NCBI GenBank assembly: GCA_017470425.1
Contig: JAFUYT010000004.1
Location: 50,496-114,495, forward strand
Source: Bacteroidaceae bacterium
Lineage (GTDB): Bacteria > Bacteroidota > Bacteroidia > Bacteroidales > Bacteroidaceae
DNA: 64,000 nt
Direction of reading: 5' to 3'
The translations under genes and the position numbers were made by a program. The notes beneath the pieces are model-generated. The model saw nothing but the letters and a program-made list of their open reading frames with translations. It did no database searches and had not been told where the DNA came from. Positions 1 through 8,887 of the stretch are shown here, piece after piece; the stretch's first letter is position 1; each line of letters begins with the position of its first letter.

Positions 1-2709
1 CGTGAGGATGTTCTCGGTGCCATAGATGCTGTTCGTCTTGCCGTTCACGGCTTCGCCACCTACGATGACGGGATTCTGGTAGGTCGGCAGCTTGGTGATC
101 TCGTTCTTGTAGTGTCCCATGCTGAAGCCGAGTTCCCACTTCCAGTCCTTTTGGTTGATGAGTGCGGCATTGGCGTGCACCTCGAAGCCCTTGTTCTTCA
201 TCTGGCCGTCGTTGGTCCAGTAAGTGCCGAGGCCGGAGATGTAGTCAATCTCGCCCGTCGTCAGCAGGTTGTCAGTGGCGTTCATGAAGAATTCCACGCC
301 TGCGTTCAAGCGGTTCTGGATGAAGGAGCCTTCCAGTGCCACGTTGAGGCGTGTGGTCGTCTCCCACTGGATGCTGGTGTTCTCGATGTTCTTCAGGACC
401 AGACCCACGGTGTTCTCCGTCATGCGCTGGCTCTCCCAGTAGGTGCGTGCGGCGTAGTAGTCGATGCCGTCGTTACCGCTCTGGTCAAAGCCTGCGGTGA
501 GCTTCAGGTAGTTGATGCCCTTGCCCGGCTTGAACCATTTCTCGTTGGAGATGAGCCATCCCAGCTGTACGCTCGGGAAGATACCCCAGCTGACACCGGC
601 GAGGTGTAGGCCGCCCTTTGTCTCCTTACCGAAGCGGCTGCTGGCCTGTGAGGAGACGGTGACTTCGGCGAAGTACTTGTTCTGGTAGTTGTAGTCGGCA
701 TTCAGGTAGTAAGCCATGTCAATCCAGTTGTCCTTCGTACCGCCGTAGTTGACGTATGCCATGCTCTTGGAGATGTTGGGCAGCTTATCGTTCTCATTGT
801 TGTAGCCGCGGATGAAGGAGTAGCTGTAGCTGTAGTTGTTGTAGCGCCAGCCGCCGAAGACGTCGATGTGGTGGGCACCATAGGTGTTGGCCCATTCCAG
901 ACGCAGGTCGTTGTTGATGGTGGTCTCCTTGGTGAACTGTGACTTCAGCACAGAGGAGATGCGTCCCATGTCCTTCAGCATGTACATTGTCGTACCATTG
1001 ATGGGCAGGAAGTATTTCTCGTTGTTGCGGTTCAGGGTGTAGTTGAAGCGGTCGCTGATGGCGAACGTCTTGGTGATCTGGTACTTCGGGGAGAAATTGA
1101 TGCTGATCTGCGTCATCTCGGCGTAGTTCTTGTTCTTTCCCTTGCCGTTCTCAAGAATCCAGTAGGGGTTGCGCAGGCTCTCGTTAATGTCCGGGTCGAG
1201 CTGGTTGGCGAACTGGAACGGGTTCTGGATCCATTGTCCCAAGGAAGCCGTCGAGGCATACTTGCCGGCATACGAGTCGGAGAGCTCCAGCTTACCGGTG
1301 TTCTCGTCGTGGTAGTAGGCGTAGGGGGAGAGGAACGGAGCCTGAATGAGACCCAGCACGTTGGTGGAGCCGATGTTCTGCATCTCGTAGTTCTCGCTCC
1401 ATCCGTTGTCCAGCACGTTGTAGGTGGTCTGGTTGTAGGCGATGTCCAGTCCGGTACGTAGCTTCTCGAAGATCTGGATGTCGGTGTTGAAGCGCAGGTT
1501 CAGACGGCTGAAGTCATTGCCCTTGAGGGTAGAGGTGCCGTTGGTGTAGCCGAGCGAGAGGTCGTACATACCAATCTCGTCGCCACCTTCCACGCTCACC
1601 TTGTAGTTCTGTGTGAACGTGTTGCGGTACATATCCTTCTGCCAGTCGGTGTTATTGTGGAACACGCTGTAGTAGTAGTTGCTGCTCTCGGGCGCGTTGT
1701 TCAGGAAGGTGTATTTATTGAGTGCGGCCGTGTTGGACTCGCGCACCTCCTTGACCGTTCCGGCCAGCTCACTGACATAGTTGCGGTAGGCATCACCGTC
1801 CATCACCTGCAGGCGGTCGGGCATCAGCTCCATGCCGCCGTAGATACGCACGTTGATTTTGGTGGCCATGCTGTGGCCGCGCTTGGTGTTGATGATGACC
1901 ACGCCGTTGGCACCCTTGGCACCGTAGAGTGCAGTACCGTTTTTGAGCACCTGGATGCTCTCCACGTTCTCGGGGTCGAGTCCGGCGAGCAGGTTGTTGT
2001 AATAGCCTTCGTGGAGGCTGGTGCGGTCCTCTTCGAGATCGACCATGTTACCGTCGATGATGAAGAGGGGCTGCGCGTTGGCGTTGAGGGAGTTGATGCC
2101 TCGGATGGTGAAGTAGGCACCTTGTCCGATCAGACCACTGCGGTTGGTGGAGTGGATGTCTCCCGCCAGCAGGTTCTGCATATCTGTCTCGATGCTGGCA
2201 GAGCTCGTCTCATTGACCATGATCTTCTTCTGTGACAGGATTTCCGTGTCGCCGGTGTAGTAGCTGCGGAACTGGCTGCTGATGAGGCGTGCATCCTGGT
2301 CGGTCTCGCCCTTGATGGGCATCTGCAGGAGATTATAGTCCGGTGCGTCCATGACGAGGGCATGGCAGAACTCCGGCACCTGTAGGCTGTAGGAGCCGTC
2401 CTCCTCGGTCAGTGCAGAATACTTCGGCAGTTGGAGGGCCTGCACGCGCACGCCGCTCATGGGCAGTCCTGTGGCATCGTCAATGACCTTACCTGCCACG
2501 GACTTCATGGGATACTGCTTCTCAGCTTTCTTGGCCAGACGTCGCTTCGCCAGTGCGATGCTGTCCGCCTCGGCCTGATCTTCTTGTACGGACACTTCTT
2601 CGAACATGCCCTGGGCCATCAGCGGCGTGGTGCTTGTGAAGGCAGCCACGGCGAGGCACAGCCAGAAGCGAATGGCCCTATTCTTGTTGTGAATGATATG
2701 GAATCTCAT
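1..2709 (-). CDS. SusC/RagA-type TonB-dependent outer-membrane receptor, 3' end cut by window edge
   Basis: The 903 residues present are the N-terminal part of a SusC-like receptor; the frame stays open to base 1, so no stop is seen. A signal peptide (about 1-28, ending near LMAQG) and a charged stretch are followed by a carboxypeptidase-regulatory-like beta sandwich opening with VAGKVIDDATG (about 48-110). The plug (about 150-260) contains FTIRGINSLNANAQ and the family signature ALYGAKGANGVVIINTKRG; barrel sequence rich in Tyr/Asn follows. SusC proteins import oligosaccharides across the outer membrane with a SusD lid; the matching susD would lie off the left edge. It is the last visible gene of the minus-strand FAS1/SusCD operon, starting 34 bp after the preceding stop. 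Confidence 0.93.
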   Translation of the reverse strand, partial: MRFHIIHNKNRAIRFWLCLAVAAFTSTTPLMAQGMFEEVSVQEDQAEADSIALAKRRLAKKAEKQYPMKSVAGKVIDDATGLPMSGVRVQALQLPKYSALTEEDGSYSLQVPEFCHALVMDAPDYNLLQMPIKGETDQDARLISSQFRSYYTGDTEILSQKKIMVNETSSASIETDMQNLLAGDIHSTNRSGLIGQGAYFTIRGINSLNANAQPLFIIDGNMVDLEEDRTSLHEGYYNNLLAGLDPENVESIQVLKNGTALYGAKGANGVVIINTKRGHSMATKINVRIYGGMELMPDRLQVMDGDAYRNYVSELAGTVKEVRESNTAALNKYTFLNNAPESSNYYYSVFHNNTDWQKDMYRNTFTQNYKVSVEGGDEIGMYDLSLGYTNGTSTLKGNDFSRLNLRFNTDIQIFEKLRTGLDIAYNQTTYNVLDNGWSENYEMQNIGSTNVLGLIQAPFLSPYAYYHDENTGKLELSDSYAGKYASTASLGQWIQNPFQFANQLDPDINESLRNPYWILENGKGKNKNYAEMTQISINFSPKYQITKTFAISDRFNYTLNRNNEKYFLPINGTTMYMLKDMGRISSVLKSQFTKETTINNDLRLEWANTYGAHHIDVFGGWRYNNYSYSYSFIRGYNNENDKLPNISKSMAYVNYGGTKDNWIDMAYYLNADYNYQNKYFAEVTVSSQASSRFGKETKGGLHLAGVSWGIFPSVQLGWLISNEKWFKPGKGINYLKLTAGFDQSGNDGIDYYAARTYWESQRMTENTVGLVLKNIENTSIQWETTTRLNVALEGSFIQNRLNAGVEFFMNATDNLLTTGEIDYISGLGTYWTNDGQMKNKGFEVHANAALINQKDWKWELGFSMGHYKNEITKLPTYQNPVIVGGEAVNGKTNSIYGTENILT

Positions 2710-2743
2710 ACTATAGTATATTCATAAGGTGAAAGATTCATGG

Positions 2744-4684
2744 TTATTCATCGCTCGCTGCCGCTTGTTTCGGGCGCAGGAAAATCTGGTCGATGTAGAA
2801 CCGATTCTGGAAGCCTTGTCTGATCAAGGCGTTCGTGATGTTGGCAGAGGTTACCTGCAGCACCGGATAAGCCTTGTTCAGATTGCGGTAGGAGTAGGGG
2901 AAGGTGAGGGTCTCGTTAATCCAGACGGTATCAACCTTCTCACCCGCGTAGTCGAAGTACTTGGCCGTCATCGTCTTCTCTTTCTTGTTGTCACTCAGGT
3001 AGGTGATGCTGACGATGATCCTGTTCTTCTTGATGGCTTCGGGATTCTCCTCGGGATCCATGAGCGTGCGGTAGAAGTCAGGCACCATGACGAGGCCGAT
3101 TTCGTATTCGATGCCGCTCATCACCTGCTGGTCGGCTTCGTTGCCTCTCAGCTTGAAGGTGGCCTTGGGTACACCTGTAGCGATGGAGAAGTCGAGGAAA
3201 GTGCCCTTATAGACCTTGCCGTACTTCTCGGTCAGCTCGCTGCTGTTGTCGATGGTCCATTGAATCCAGTCTCCATTATAGGTGTAGTGCTCCTTGTCTT
3301 TCTGTTCAGCTTCCGTCAGGTTGTAGCGCACGCGCTGGTAGATGGTTGCAGGCGTTGCTTCGATTTCCACCCACGAAGCCTTATCGGTCTTGCGGAAGTT
3401 CCAGTGATCGACGGGATAGGCCAGACCGTTGCTCACCCGGACGGGCTCCTTGCCTTCGCAGAGGAAGTTGCGCACATCCTCTTCAGGATTATGCATATAG
3501 AAGGTGTCCAGGCGGGTGTTGAAGAGCCGGTTGAAATTGTGCTCGAGGAACGACTCTACCGTCAGGAACTCTGTCTGTGTGCGGTCGTAGCGCTGCTGGC
3601 GGGCGTTGAACACGAGAGATGACACGATATCCATGCTGATGGCGGAGTCGCGCATGACCTCTATGATACCCGCGTAGTCGGGATTCTTGACCTGAAGCGT
3701 CTTGCGGTTTGCCACGGTGTTGTTGATGAGTGCATTGTCCTCCTGGCTCATGTCGAAATAGGTCTCGGCATATTCATACCAGGGGCGCATCGTCTCCACC
3801 GCCTCTTCCCAGGCAGCATCCGTCGGGACAATCATGGCCCAGATACTGTCTTCCTGCTCGATGTTGGCTGCAATACCCTTATGGGGCATCGACCACTCCA
3901 CGGAGTTGGGCTGGTAAGAGTAGTAGTAGAGGGAGTTGAAACGGGTATAGACGCTATCCACGTAGATGGGCTCGCCCGTCTCGTTGTCGGTGCCGGCGAT
4001 GGCGCTCAGGTTGGAGTTGAAGTAGAGCGTGTCGTGCTGGCTGATCCACTCGTTGAGGTGCTTGAATTCCTTGGTCGCGCGGATATACTCGTAGAGGTTG
4101 TAGTTGAAGGGCACCTGCTGGCTGATGATGTGCAGCACGCCGTTGGTGGCGTGGAGGTTGGCGGTCTTCAAGTGGATCTCCTTGATGGTCTTCTTCTCGC
4201 GGTCGAAGTATCCTTTCTTGTTGTTGAGGAAGATGATGCGTTCGGCTTCGCCTTTGGGATTCAGGCCGGAGGCCACATAACGGCTGGTGGTGATGTGGTT
4301 GCCTGCGAGGCGCAGGAAAACATCATAGGGACTCTCCTGTAGGAGTCGCTCCATCTCCTGTACGTCGGCCGCCGTAAAGGCCTCGTTGTCGGGTGCAAAG
4401 ACGGTCAGCACTTGGTTGTCGCTGAGGACATCCTTGAAGGTATAGCCCTCGATGGGGTGCTTCTCGTCCTTGAAGGCGGGCGTCTGTGCCGCGATGCGTG
4501 CGAAGTTCGAGAGACTTTCATTGCTCTCGATGAGTTCCCAAAGGGTCTCGGTGGCCACGCTGCCGGTGCCCTCCCCGCCCTCGGGAATATCGAAATGATC
4601 ATCCTTGCAGGCGGTGAAGGCAGTCGCTATAGCGACGGCCCCCACTGCGAGGAGAATGATTCTATTAAGATGAATACGTTTCAT
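2744..4684 (-). CDS. FAS1 (fasciclin) domain surface lipoprotein, 646 aa
   Basis: A lipoprotein signal (MKRIHLNRII..., lipobox FTAC, Cys about 26) indicates export and lipidation. A FAS1-like unit spans about 48-190 (TLWELIESNESLSNF, then VLTVFAPDNEAF and a closing LHIISQQVPF). A second, more degenerate unit follows to about 350 (YEYIRATKEFKHLNEWI ... MIVPTDAAWEE). The remaining 300 residues are beta-rich and unassigned. FAS1 domains mediate adhesion or ligand binding; here, between SusD and a SusC, the protein probably takes the SusE/F role of a glycan-binding surface lipoprotein (inference). It starts 22 bp after the 773-residue FAS1 gene. Confidence 0.85.
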   Translation of the reverse strand: MKRIHLNRIILLAVGAVAIATAFTACKDDHFDIPEGGEGTGSVATETLWELIESNESLSNFARIAAQTPAFKDEKHPIEGYTFKDVLSDNQVLTVFAPDNEAFTAADVQEMERLLQESPYDVFLRLAGNHITTSRYVASGLNPKGEAERIIFLNNKKGYFDREKKTIKEIHLKTANLHATNGVLHIISQQVPFNYNLYEYIRATKEFKHLNEWISQHDTLYFNSNLSAIAGTDNETGEPIYVDSVYTRFNSLYYYSYQPNSVEWSMPHKGIAANIEQEDSIWAMIVPTDAAWEEAVETMRPWYEYAETYFDMSQEDNALINNTVANRKTLQVKNPDYAGIIEVMRDSAISMDIVSSLVFNARQQRYDRTQTEFLTVESFLEHNFNRLFNTRLDTFYMHNPEEDVRNFLCEGKEPVRVSNGLAYPVDHWNFRKTDKASWVEIEATPATIYQRVRYNLTEAEQKDKEHYTYNGDWIQWTIDNSSELTEKYGKVYKGTFLDFSIATGVPKATFKLRGNEADQQVMSGIEYEIGLVMVPDFYRTLMDPEENPEAIKKNRIIVSITYLSDNKKEKTMTAKYFDYAGEKVDTVWINETLTFPYSYRNLNKAYPVLQVTSANITNALIRQGFQNRFYIDQIFLRPKQAAASDE

Positions 4685-4706
4685 AATCTATTCGGTTTTA
4701 GGTTGG

Positions 4707-7004
4707 TTACCAAATGTCTTCAGGTTCTACGGGGTTGTCATAGACATCCTTGGAGACGAATTCGAAGTAGTCCATGAAGAACTGCAACTGCTCGTCGTTC
4801 AGCACATTCTTGAATCGGATGTAATAGGTCTTGTCCGGATCCATGTCCTCGCTGACCATGATGCGACGGGTGACCCATTCACCCTGAATACCGAGGTCAG
4901 CAGTGGTTCCGTTTCCGATGTGGAAGTACTTCGGGCCTTTCATGAAGCCTCGTGCACGGAGGGACTTCGTGACCTCGTCCTGCTCCTCCATCGTTAAGTT
5001 GCTTTCAGCCTTGTATTCCGCAGCCGTGGCATAGCCGAAGTTAGAGGTCTGTGTGCCGTTACGGAAGCGGTGATTGACGAAACCGATGCGCAGATCCATA
5101 GGAATGTCCTTGGCCGGGAGGTAGTTAATGTTGTCGCCGAAGTACACCTGACACATGCTTCGCCATGAAGAACCGGAGCTGACGCCGAAGCGGATTTCGT
5201 AGTGTCCTTTCTTGGGCACGGGCGGCAGTTTCATGGTAAACTCATACTTACCGATGATGTTGAACTCGTCCATCTGATAGTTGCTCCATCCGCGGTCGTG
5301 ACCCGTGAAGTAGTAGAACAGTGTGCCATCGCGCATCTGCACGTTCTCCAGATAAGGATATTCCACGGGGAATCCCTTCGTCTGGGTAGAGCCGTCGGGA
5401 TAGTTGGCCAAAGGACGTCGGATGTCGTTGTTGATCATCTCGGGGAACATGGCTGCCATGTCGATGCGGATACGTTCGCCTGCCATGCGGTTCTGTACGT
5501 TCTCCGTATAGACCAGCACTTCCTGTAGGGGATAGATGCAGCTGTACTCGAGGTTCTGGTGCTTGGCCTCATCCTCGGCTTCCATCCTGACCTTGACGCC
5601 CACGTTCTCGTTCGCCCGGGTGTCCGTCTTCATCCTGAAGCCGGCGGCTGTTCCGATCTCACGGAACTTCCCGGACTCGTGGTAGTCGTTGTAGTTGGGA
5701 TCATTCGGGTTGTTGTCTTCGCCGCGTCCGTTGCGTAGGATGGGGAAGCGGTTGAGATAGATGCCGTCCATGTTGTCGCCGCGTCGTTCGGGATCTTCAT
5801 CGGCACTTTCCTTGCTCTGGTAGATCTTCAGCAGGCGGCGCTTGCCCATCGTGGTGTAGTACTCATAGACAGGAATCGTATAATCCAAATCAGAGGTCTT
5901 CCAGTAGTAGCCCATCTCGTTGTAGTGGATGACCAATCGCCCGGGCGTGAGCTTCTCGGGCAGCATGTGGTAGGTCACGAACTGGTTGATGATGTTGTCT
6001 TCGTTCGTGTAGTCGTTGTCCTGTTTGGCGTTGGGGTAGGCGCCTCTGTCGATGAGGTAGGTCTTGATATCCTCTACGGTGATCTGGTCGTAGGTCTTGC
6101 CAATCTCTCTCTCCCACAATGCGTCGGGCTCCGCGAAGATGGTGAAGCCGTACTTGCGGTAGAGGGGAATGGAACCAATCTGCTCGGTGGGATGCAGAGG
6201 CAGGTCTTTCACCTCTCCGGAGAGCACCATATCCTCCCAGACATAGTCCCTCGTTGCGGTGAGGGTGTCGTCGAGTCCGCAGGCCAGGATGAGCTTGGCC
6301 ATCACCGAGAATCCTTTTTGGCTCTCGGCAATCATCTCGCGGAAGATATCGGACATCGTGTCGTTGGTGGGCGCGATGACGCCGTGCACCTCATGGATGC
6401 GTCCGTTGAGGCACTTGATGTCGCGGTTGTTGAGGTCGATGAGCGCGATGCCATTCATGTAGATGTAGTCGGGGTTCTCGGCGTCTTTCTTCTTCTTGAG
6501 CTTGCGGTCGTTCAGGTTGGGAAGCAGGAATTCTTGATCATCGTCCTGTGAAATGATATCACCCATCTCCAGCACAGTCTCGTTATTCGTGCCGTCGAGG
6601 ACGCTGTTCAGCACGATGACTCTGCGGATGGAGTCCAGCTTCTCCTCGGTGTCGAAGCCGTTCCAGGAGGGCTCACTGATGATGCCCTTCTGGTGGAGCT
6701 CACTGAGATAGTCGTAGATGGCTTGGTTGTTGGGCGCGAAGCAGGTGTAGTGCCCGCGTGCGGAGAGCAGCTGCGCCACCGTCGATGTGGACTTTCGGCT
6801 GATGGGTACGACGTGCAGGAGCTGTACGTACTCCGTATAGTTCTCTGCATGTTCGCCTTCCTCCAGGTATTCCAGGATGGTCGGATCCTTGGCTGTGAAG
6901 GTCCATTCGGTGTCGATTTCTTCCTTACACGACGTCAGGCTGCCAGTGATGGCCGCTACTGCGAGAATCGCTTGGATTCTGAAGATACGTGCAATATATT
7001 TCAT
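4707..7004 (-). CDS. FAS1 domain surface lipoprotein, 765 aa
   Basis: The chosen start gives MKYIARIFRIQAILAVA with lipobox SLTSC; an in-frame ATG eight codons upstream (7028) would add MEPKNNTT and lies 2 bp after the susD stop, so it cannot be excluded. Two FAS1-like units are visible: about 25-220 (TILEYLEEGEHAENYTEY, HYTCFAPNNQAIYDYL, INDLNN-like closing near IHEVHGVIAPTN) and about 230-400 (SVMAKLILACGLDDTL ... GFTIFAEPDALWE). The C-terminal 300 residues are beta-rich with many aromatics and may bind ligand. It is probably cotranscribed with susC/susD and likely lies on the cell surface. Function is inferred from context. Confidence 0.84.
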   Translation of the reverse strand: MKYIARIFRIQAILAVAAITGSLTSCKEEIDTEWTFTAKDPTILEYLEEGEHAENYTEYVQLLHVVPISRKSTSTVAQLLSARGHYTCFAPNNQAIYDYLSELHQKGIISEPSWNGFDTEEKLDSIRRVIVLNSVLDGTNNETVLEMGDIISQDDDQEFLLPNLNDRKLKKKKDAENPDYIYMNGIALIDLNNRDIKCLNGRIHEVHGVIAPTNDTMSDIFREMIAESQKGFSVMAKLILACGLDDTLTATRDYVWEDMVLSGEVKDLPLHPTEQIGSIPLYRKYGFTIFAEPDALWEREIGKTYDQITVEDIKTYLIDRGAYPNAKQDNDYTNEDNIINQFVTYHMLPEKLTPGRLVIHYNEMGYYWKTSDLDYTIPVYEYYTTMGKRRLLKIYQSKESADEDPERRGDNMDGIYLNRFPILRNGRGEDNNPNDPNYNDYHESGKFREIGTAAGFRMKTDTRANENVGVKVRMEAEDEAKHQNLEYSCIYPLQEVLVYTENVQNRMAGERIRIDMAAMFPEMINNDIRRPLANYPDGSTQTKGFPVEYPYLENVQMRDGTLFYYFTGHDRGWSNYQMDEFNIIGKYEFTMKLPPVPKKGHYEIRFGVSSGSSWRSMCQVYFGDNINYLPAKDIPMDLRIGFVNHRFRNGTQTSNFGYATAAEYKAESNLTMEEQDEVTKSLRARGFMKGPKYFHIGNGTTADLGIQGEWVTRRIMVSEDMDPDKTYYIRFKNVLNDEQLQFFMDYFEFVSKDVYDNPVEPEDIW

Positions 7005-7030
7005 AGTGGTATTGTTTTTCGGTTCCATGA

Positions 7031-8875
7031 TTATTCAGCAGACTGATTGTTGTTGTCGCCTTTCTCGCGGTTCCACACGGGATTCTGCGGGATGAGGTAG
7101 TCATTTGCACTACGCTCACGATAGTAGATGGGGCAGTAGAGTCCGTAGCGGTTGTTCATGCGGCTGATGAGGTTGGCGGCGAGCTTGGAGTAGTAACCTT
7201 TGGCCATGTAGTCGTTGACCATAGCCTTCACGCCGTCAGAGCCGTCCATATATTCAGGTTCGCGGGGGTCGGCTTTGGTTCCGCCGCCGATGCGCTCGGC
7301 ATAGCGCACGAGGTCGAACCAGCGCTTGCCTTCACCCAGGAATTCCACGAGTCGCTCGCGCATGACGAGGTCGATGCAGGCCTTCTGGGTCTTCTCGCGG
7401 GCGCTGCCGCTCTTGGAGAGTCCGGTGGTCTGGTCGAGCTGTGAGCGCTTCTGGATGGCATCAACGATGTCGTCGCATTTCGTGTATTCGCCCGTGATGG
7501 CGTATGCCTCGGCCATCATCAGCATCACGTCGGTCATGCGGTAGATGATCCAGTTGTGGTAACTCTTGGTACCATATCCCTGCGTGATATTTGTGGTGAG
7601 GTTTCCGGTCGTCATGTCGAACTGGGAGCTCATCCATTTGGTAAGATAGTAGTAGGAAGAGGAACCCGATCCGGATGCCTGTGACTGGCCGTAATCGAGA
7701 TACTTCGCCTCGACACAGCTGTACCATGTCCGGCAGTCATTGGCATAGAGCGTGGTGTTTCCGTTGAGGGCGGCTTTGACGGCGTCGTTGCTGACGGTCA
7801 GGATAAAGTGCTTGTCGGCCGAGTAGCCGAAGAGGCTGCGCAGGAAGGCGCTCTCGCGGTAGTCGCTGCTGGCGAACTGCAGCTCAAAGATGCTTTCCTC
7901 GCTGTTGCCCCTCTCGAAGGTGGCCTGATAGCTGTTGACTTCGATACTGCGGGAACGCGAATTGTAGTCGCTCTGCATATCGTCGTTCTTGATGAGGAGT
8001 GCATTGGTCAGCCCGCTGCCGAAGTCGTCCTTGTCATTGGCGTTTCGGTCAAAGGAGCTGTTGGTGATCTGCTGGTTCTGGAGTGCCAGCGCATCGAGTG
8101 ACTTCTGTCCGAATTCAATGACTTTCTGAGCATCTTCCTGCACCTGATCCTCGGGGAATCCACGACCCTCGCGGAGCGCGCCGCGCCAGAGGTGCATCTC
8201 GGCCAGCAGGGCGTAGATGGCCGTGTTGGTGATCAGTCCCTTGGTGTCCTTGTCGCTGGGGAATCGGCTCTTGGCCAAACCCGCCACGGCGGTGACATCA
8301 TCGATGAGCGTGTTGAGGATGTCCATCTGTGGGGTGATGGTGAAGGTATGCGCGTCCTCGTCGGAGTTGATGACCTCGAAGGTGAAGGGCACGTCCTTGA
8401 AGGAGCGGATGAGGTAGAAGTAGTTGAGGGCGCGCAGGGCGACCATCTCCGCCTTCATCTGCTGCCATTCAGTAGCCGTGAACTGCGGGTCCTTGGCCAG
8501 CACTTCCTCGCCGTGGGCGAGCACCTTGTTGCAGAAGTTGATGGTGGTATAGACACCTCCCCAGTCAAAGATGCCCATGGTGGAGTCCGGGTCAGCCTCC
8601 AAGATGTCCGTGTAGTCTGAGGAATAGGTGTTCTCGAAATTGTATTTGTAGGCATCGGATCGGGCATCACCCCATGCGATGAACTTCTCGATGGTGCCTC
8701 CCATCTGTGAATAGGCTCCGTAGCGTACGCCTTCCAGGTCGTTCTTGTCTTCCCAGAAGTTCTCTTCCACGACCTTGTCCAGCGGGTAGAGGGTGAGGAA
8801 ATCGTTGCAGGACATCATCGTGAGGCTGGCGAGCCCCAGGATGGCAACGGTTGTTTTATATGTGATTCGTTTCAT
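7031..8875 (-). CDS. SusD/RagB-type nutrient-binding outer-membrane lipoprotein
   Basis: About 614 residues: lipoprotein signal MKRITYKTTVAILG with lipobox MMSC, then the SusD N-terminal pattern CNDFLTLYPLDKVVEENFW. Helical TPR-like segments follow, including ALRALNYFYLIRSFKDVPF (residues about 155-175), typical of the family, and the C-terminal RERLVEFLGEGKRWFDLVRY motif of RagB/SusD proteins. SusD caps the SusC channel and delivers glycan. An ATG four codons upstream (8887) touches the susC stop; the internal ATG gives a cleaner signal peptide. It pairs with the 1190-residue SusC directly upstream. Identification of the family is secure; the substrate is unknown. Confidence 0.95.
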   Translation of the reverse strand: MKRITYKTTVAILGLASLTMMSCNDFLTLYPLDKVVEENFWEDKNDLEGVRYGAYSQMGGTIEKFIAWGDARSDAYKYNFENTYSSDYTDILEADPDSTMGIFDWGGVYTTINFCNKVLAHGEEVLAKDPQFTATEWQQMKAEMVALRALNYFYLIRSFKDVPFTFEVINSDEDAHTFTITPQMDILNTLIDDVTAVAGLAKSRFPSDKDTKGLITNTAIYALLAEMHLWRGALREGRGFPEDQVQEDAQKVIEFGQKSLDALALQNQQITNSSFDRNANDKDDFGSGLTNALLIKNDDMQSDYNSRSRSIEVNSYQATFERGNSEESIFELQFASSDYRESAFLRSLFGYSADKHFILTVSNDAVKAALNGNTTLYANDCRTWYSCVEAKYLDYGQSQASGSGSSSYYYLTKWMSSQFDMTTGNLTTNITQGYGTKSYHNWIIYRMTDVMLMMAEAYAITGEYTKCDDIVDAIQKRSQLDQTTGLSKSGSAREKTQKACIDLVMRERLVEFLGEGKRWFDLVRYAERIGGGTKADPREPEYMDGSDGVKAMVNDYMAKGYYSKLAANLISRMNNRYGLYCPIYYRERSANDYLIPQNPVWNREKGDNNNQSAE

Positions 8876-8887
8876 ATCGCTGTACAT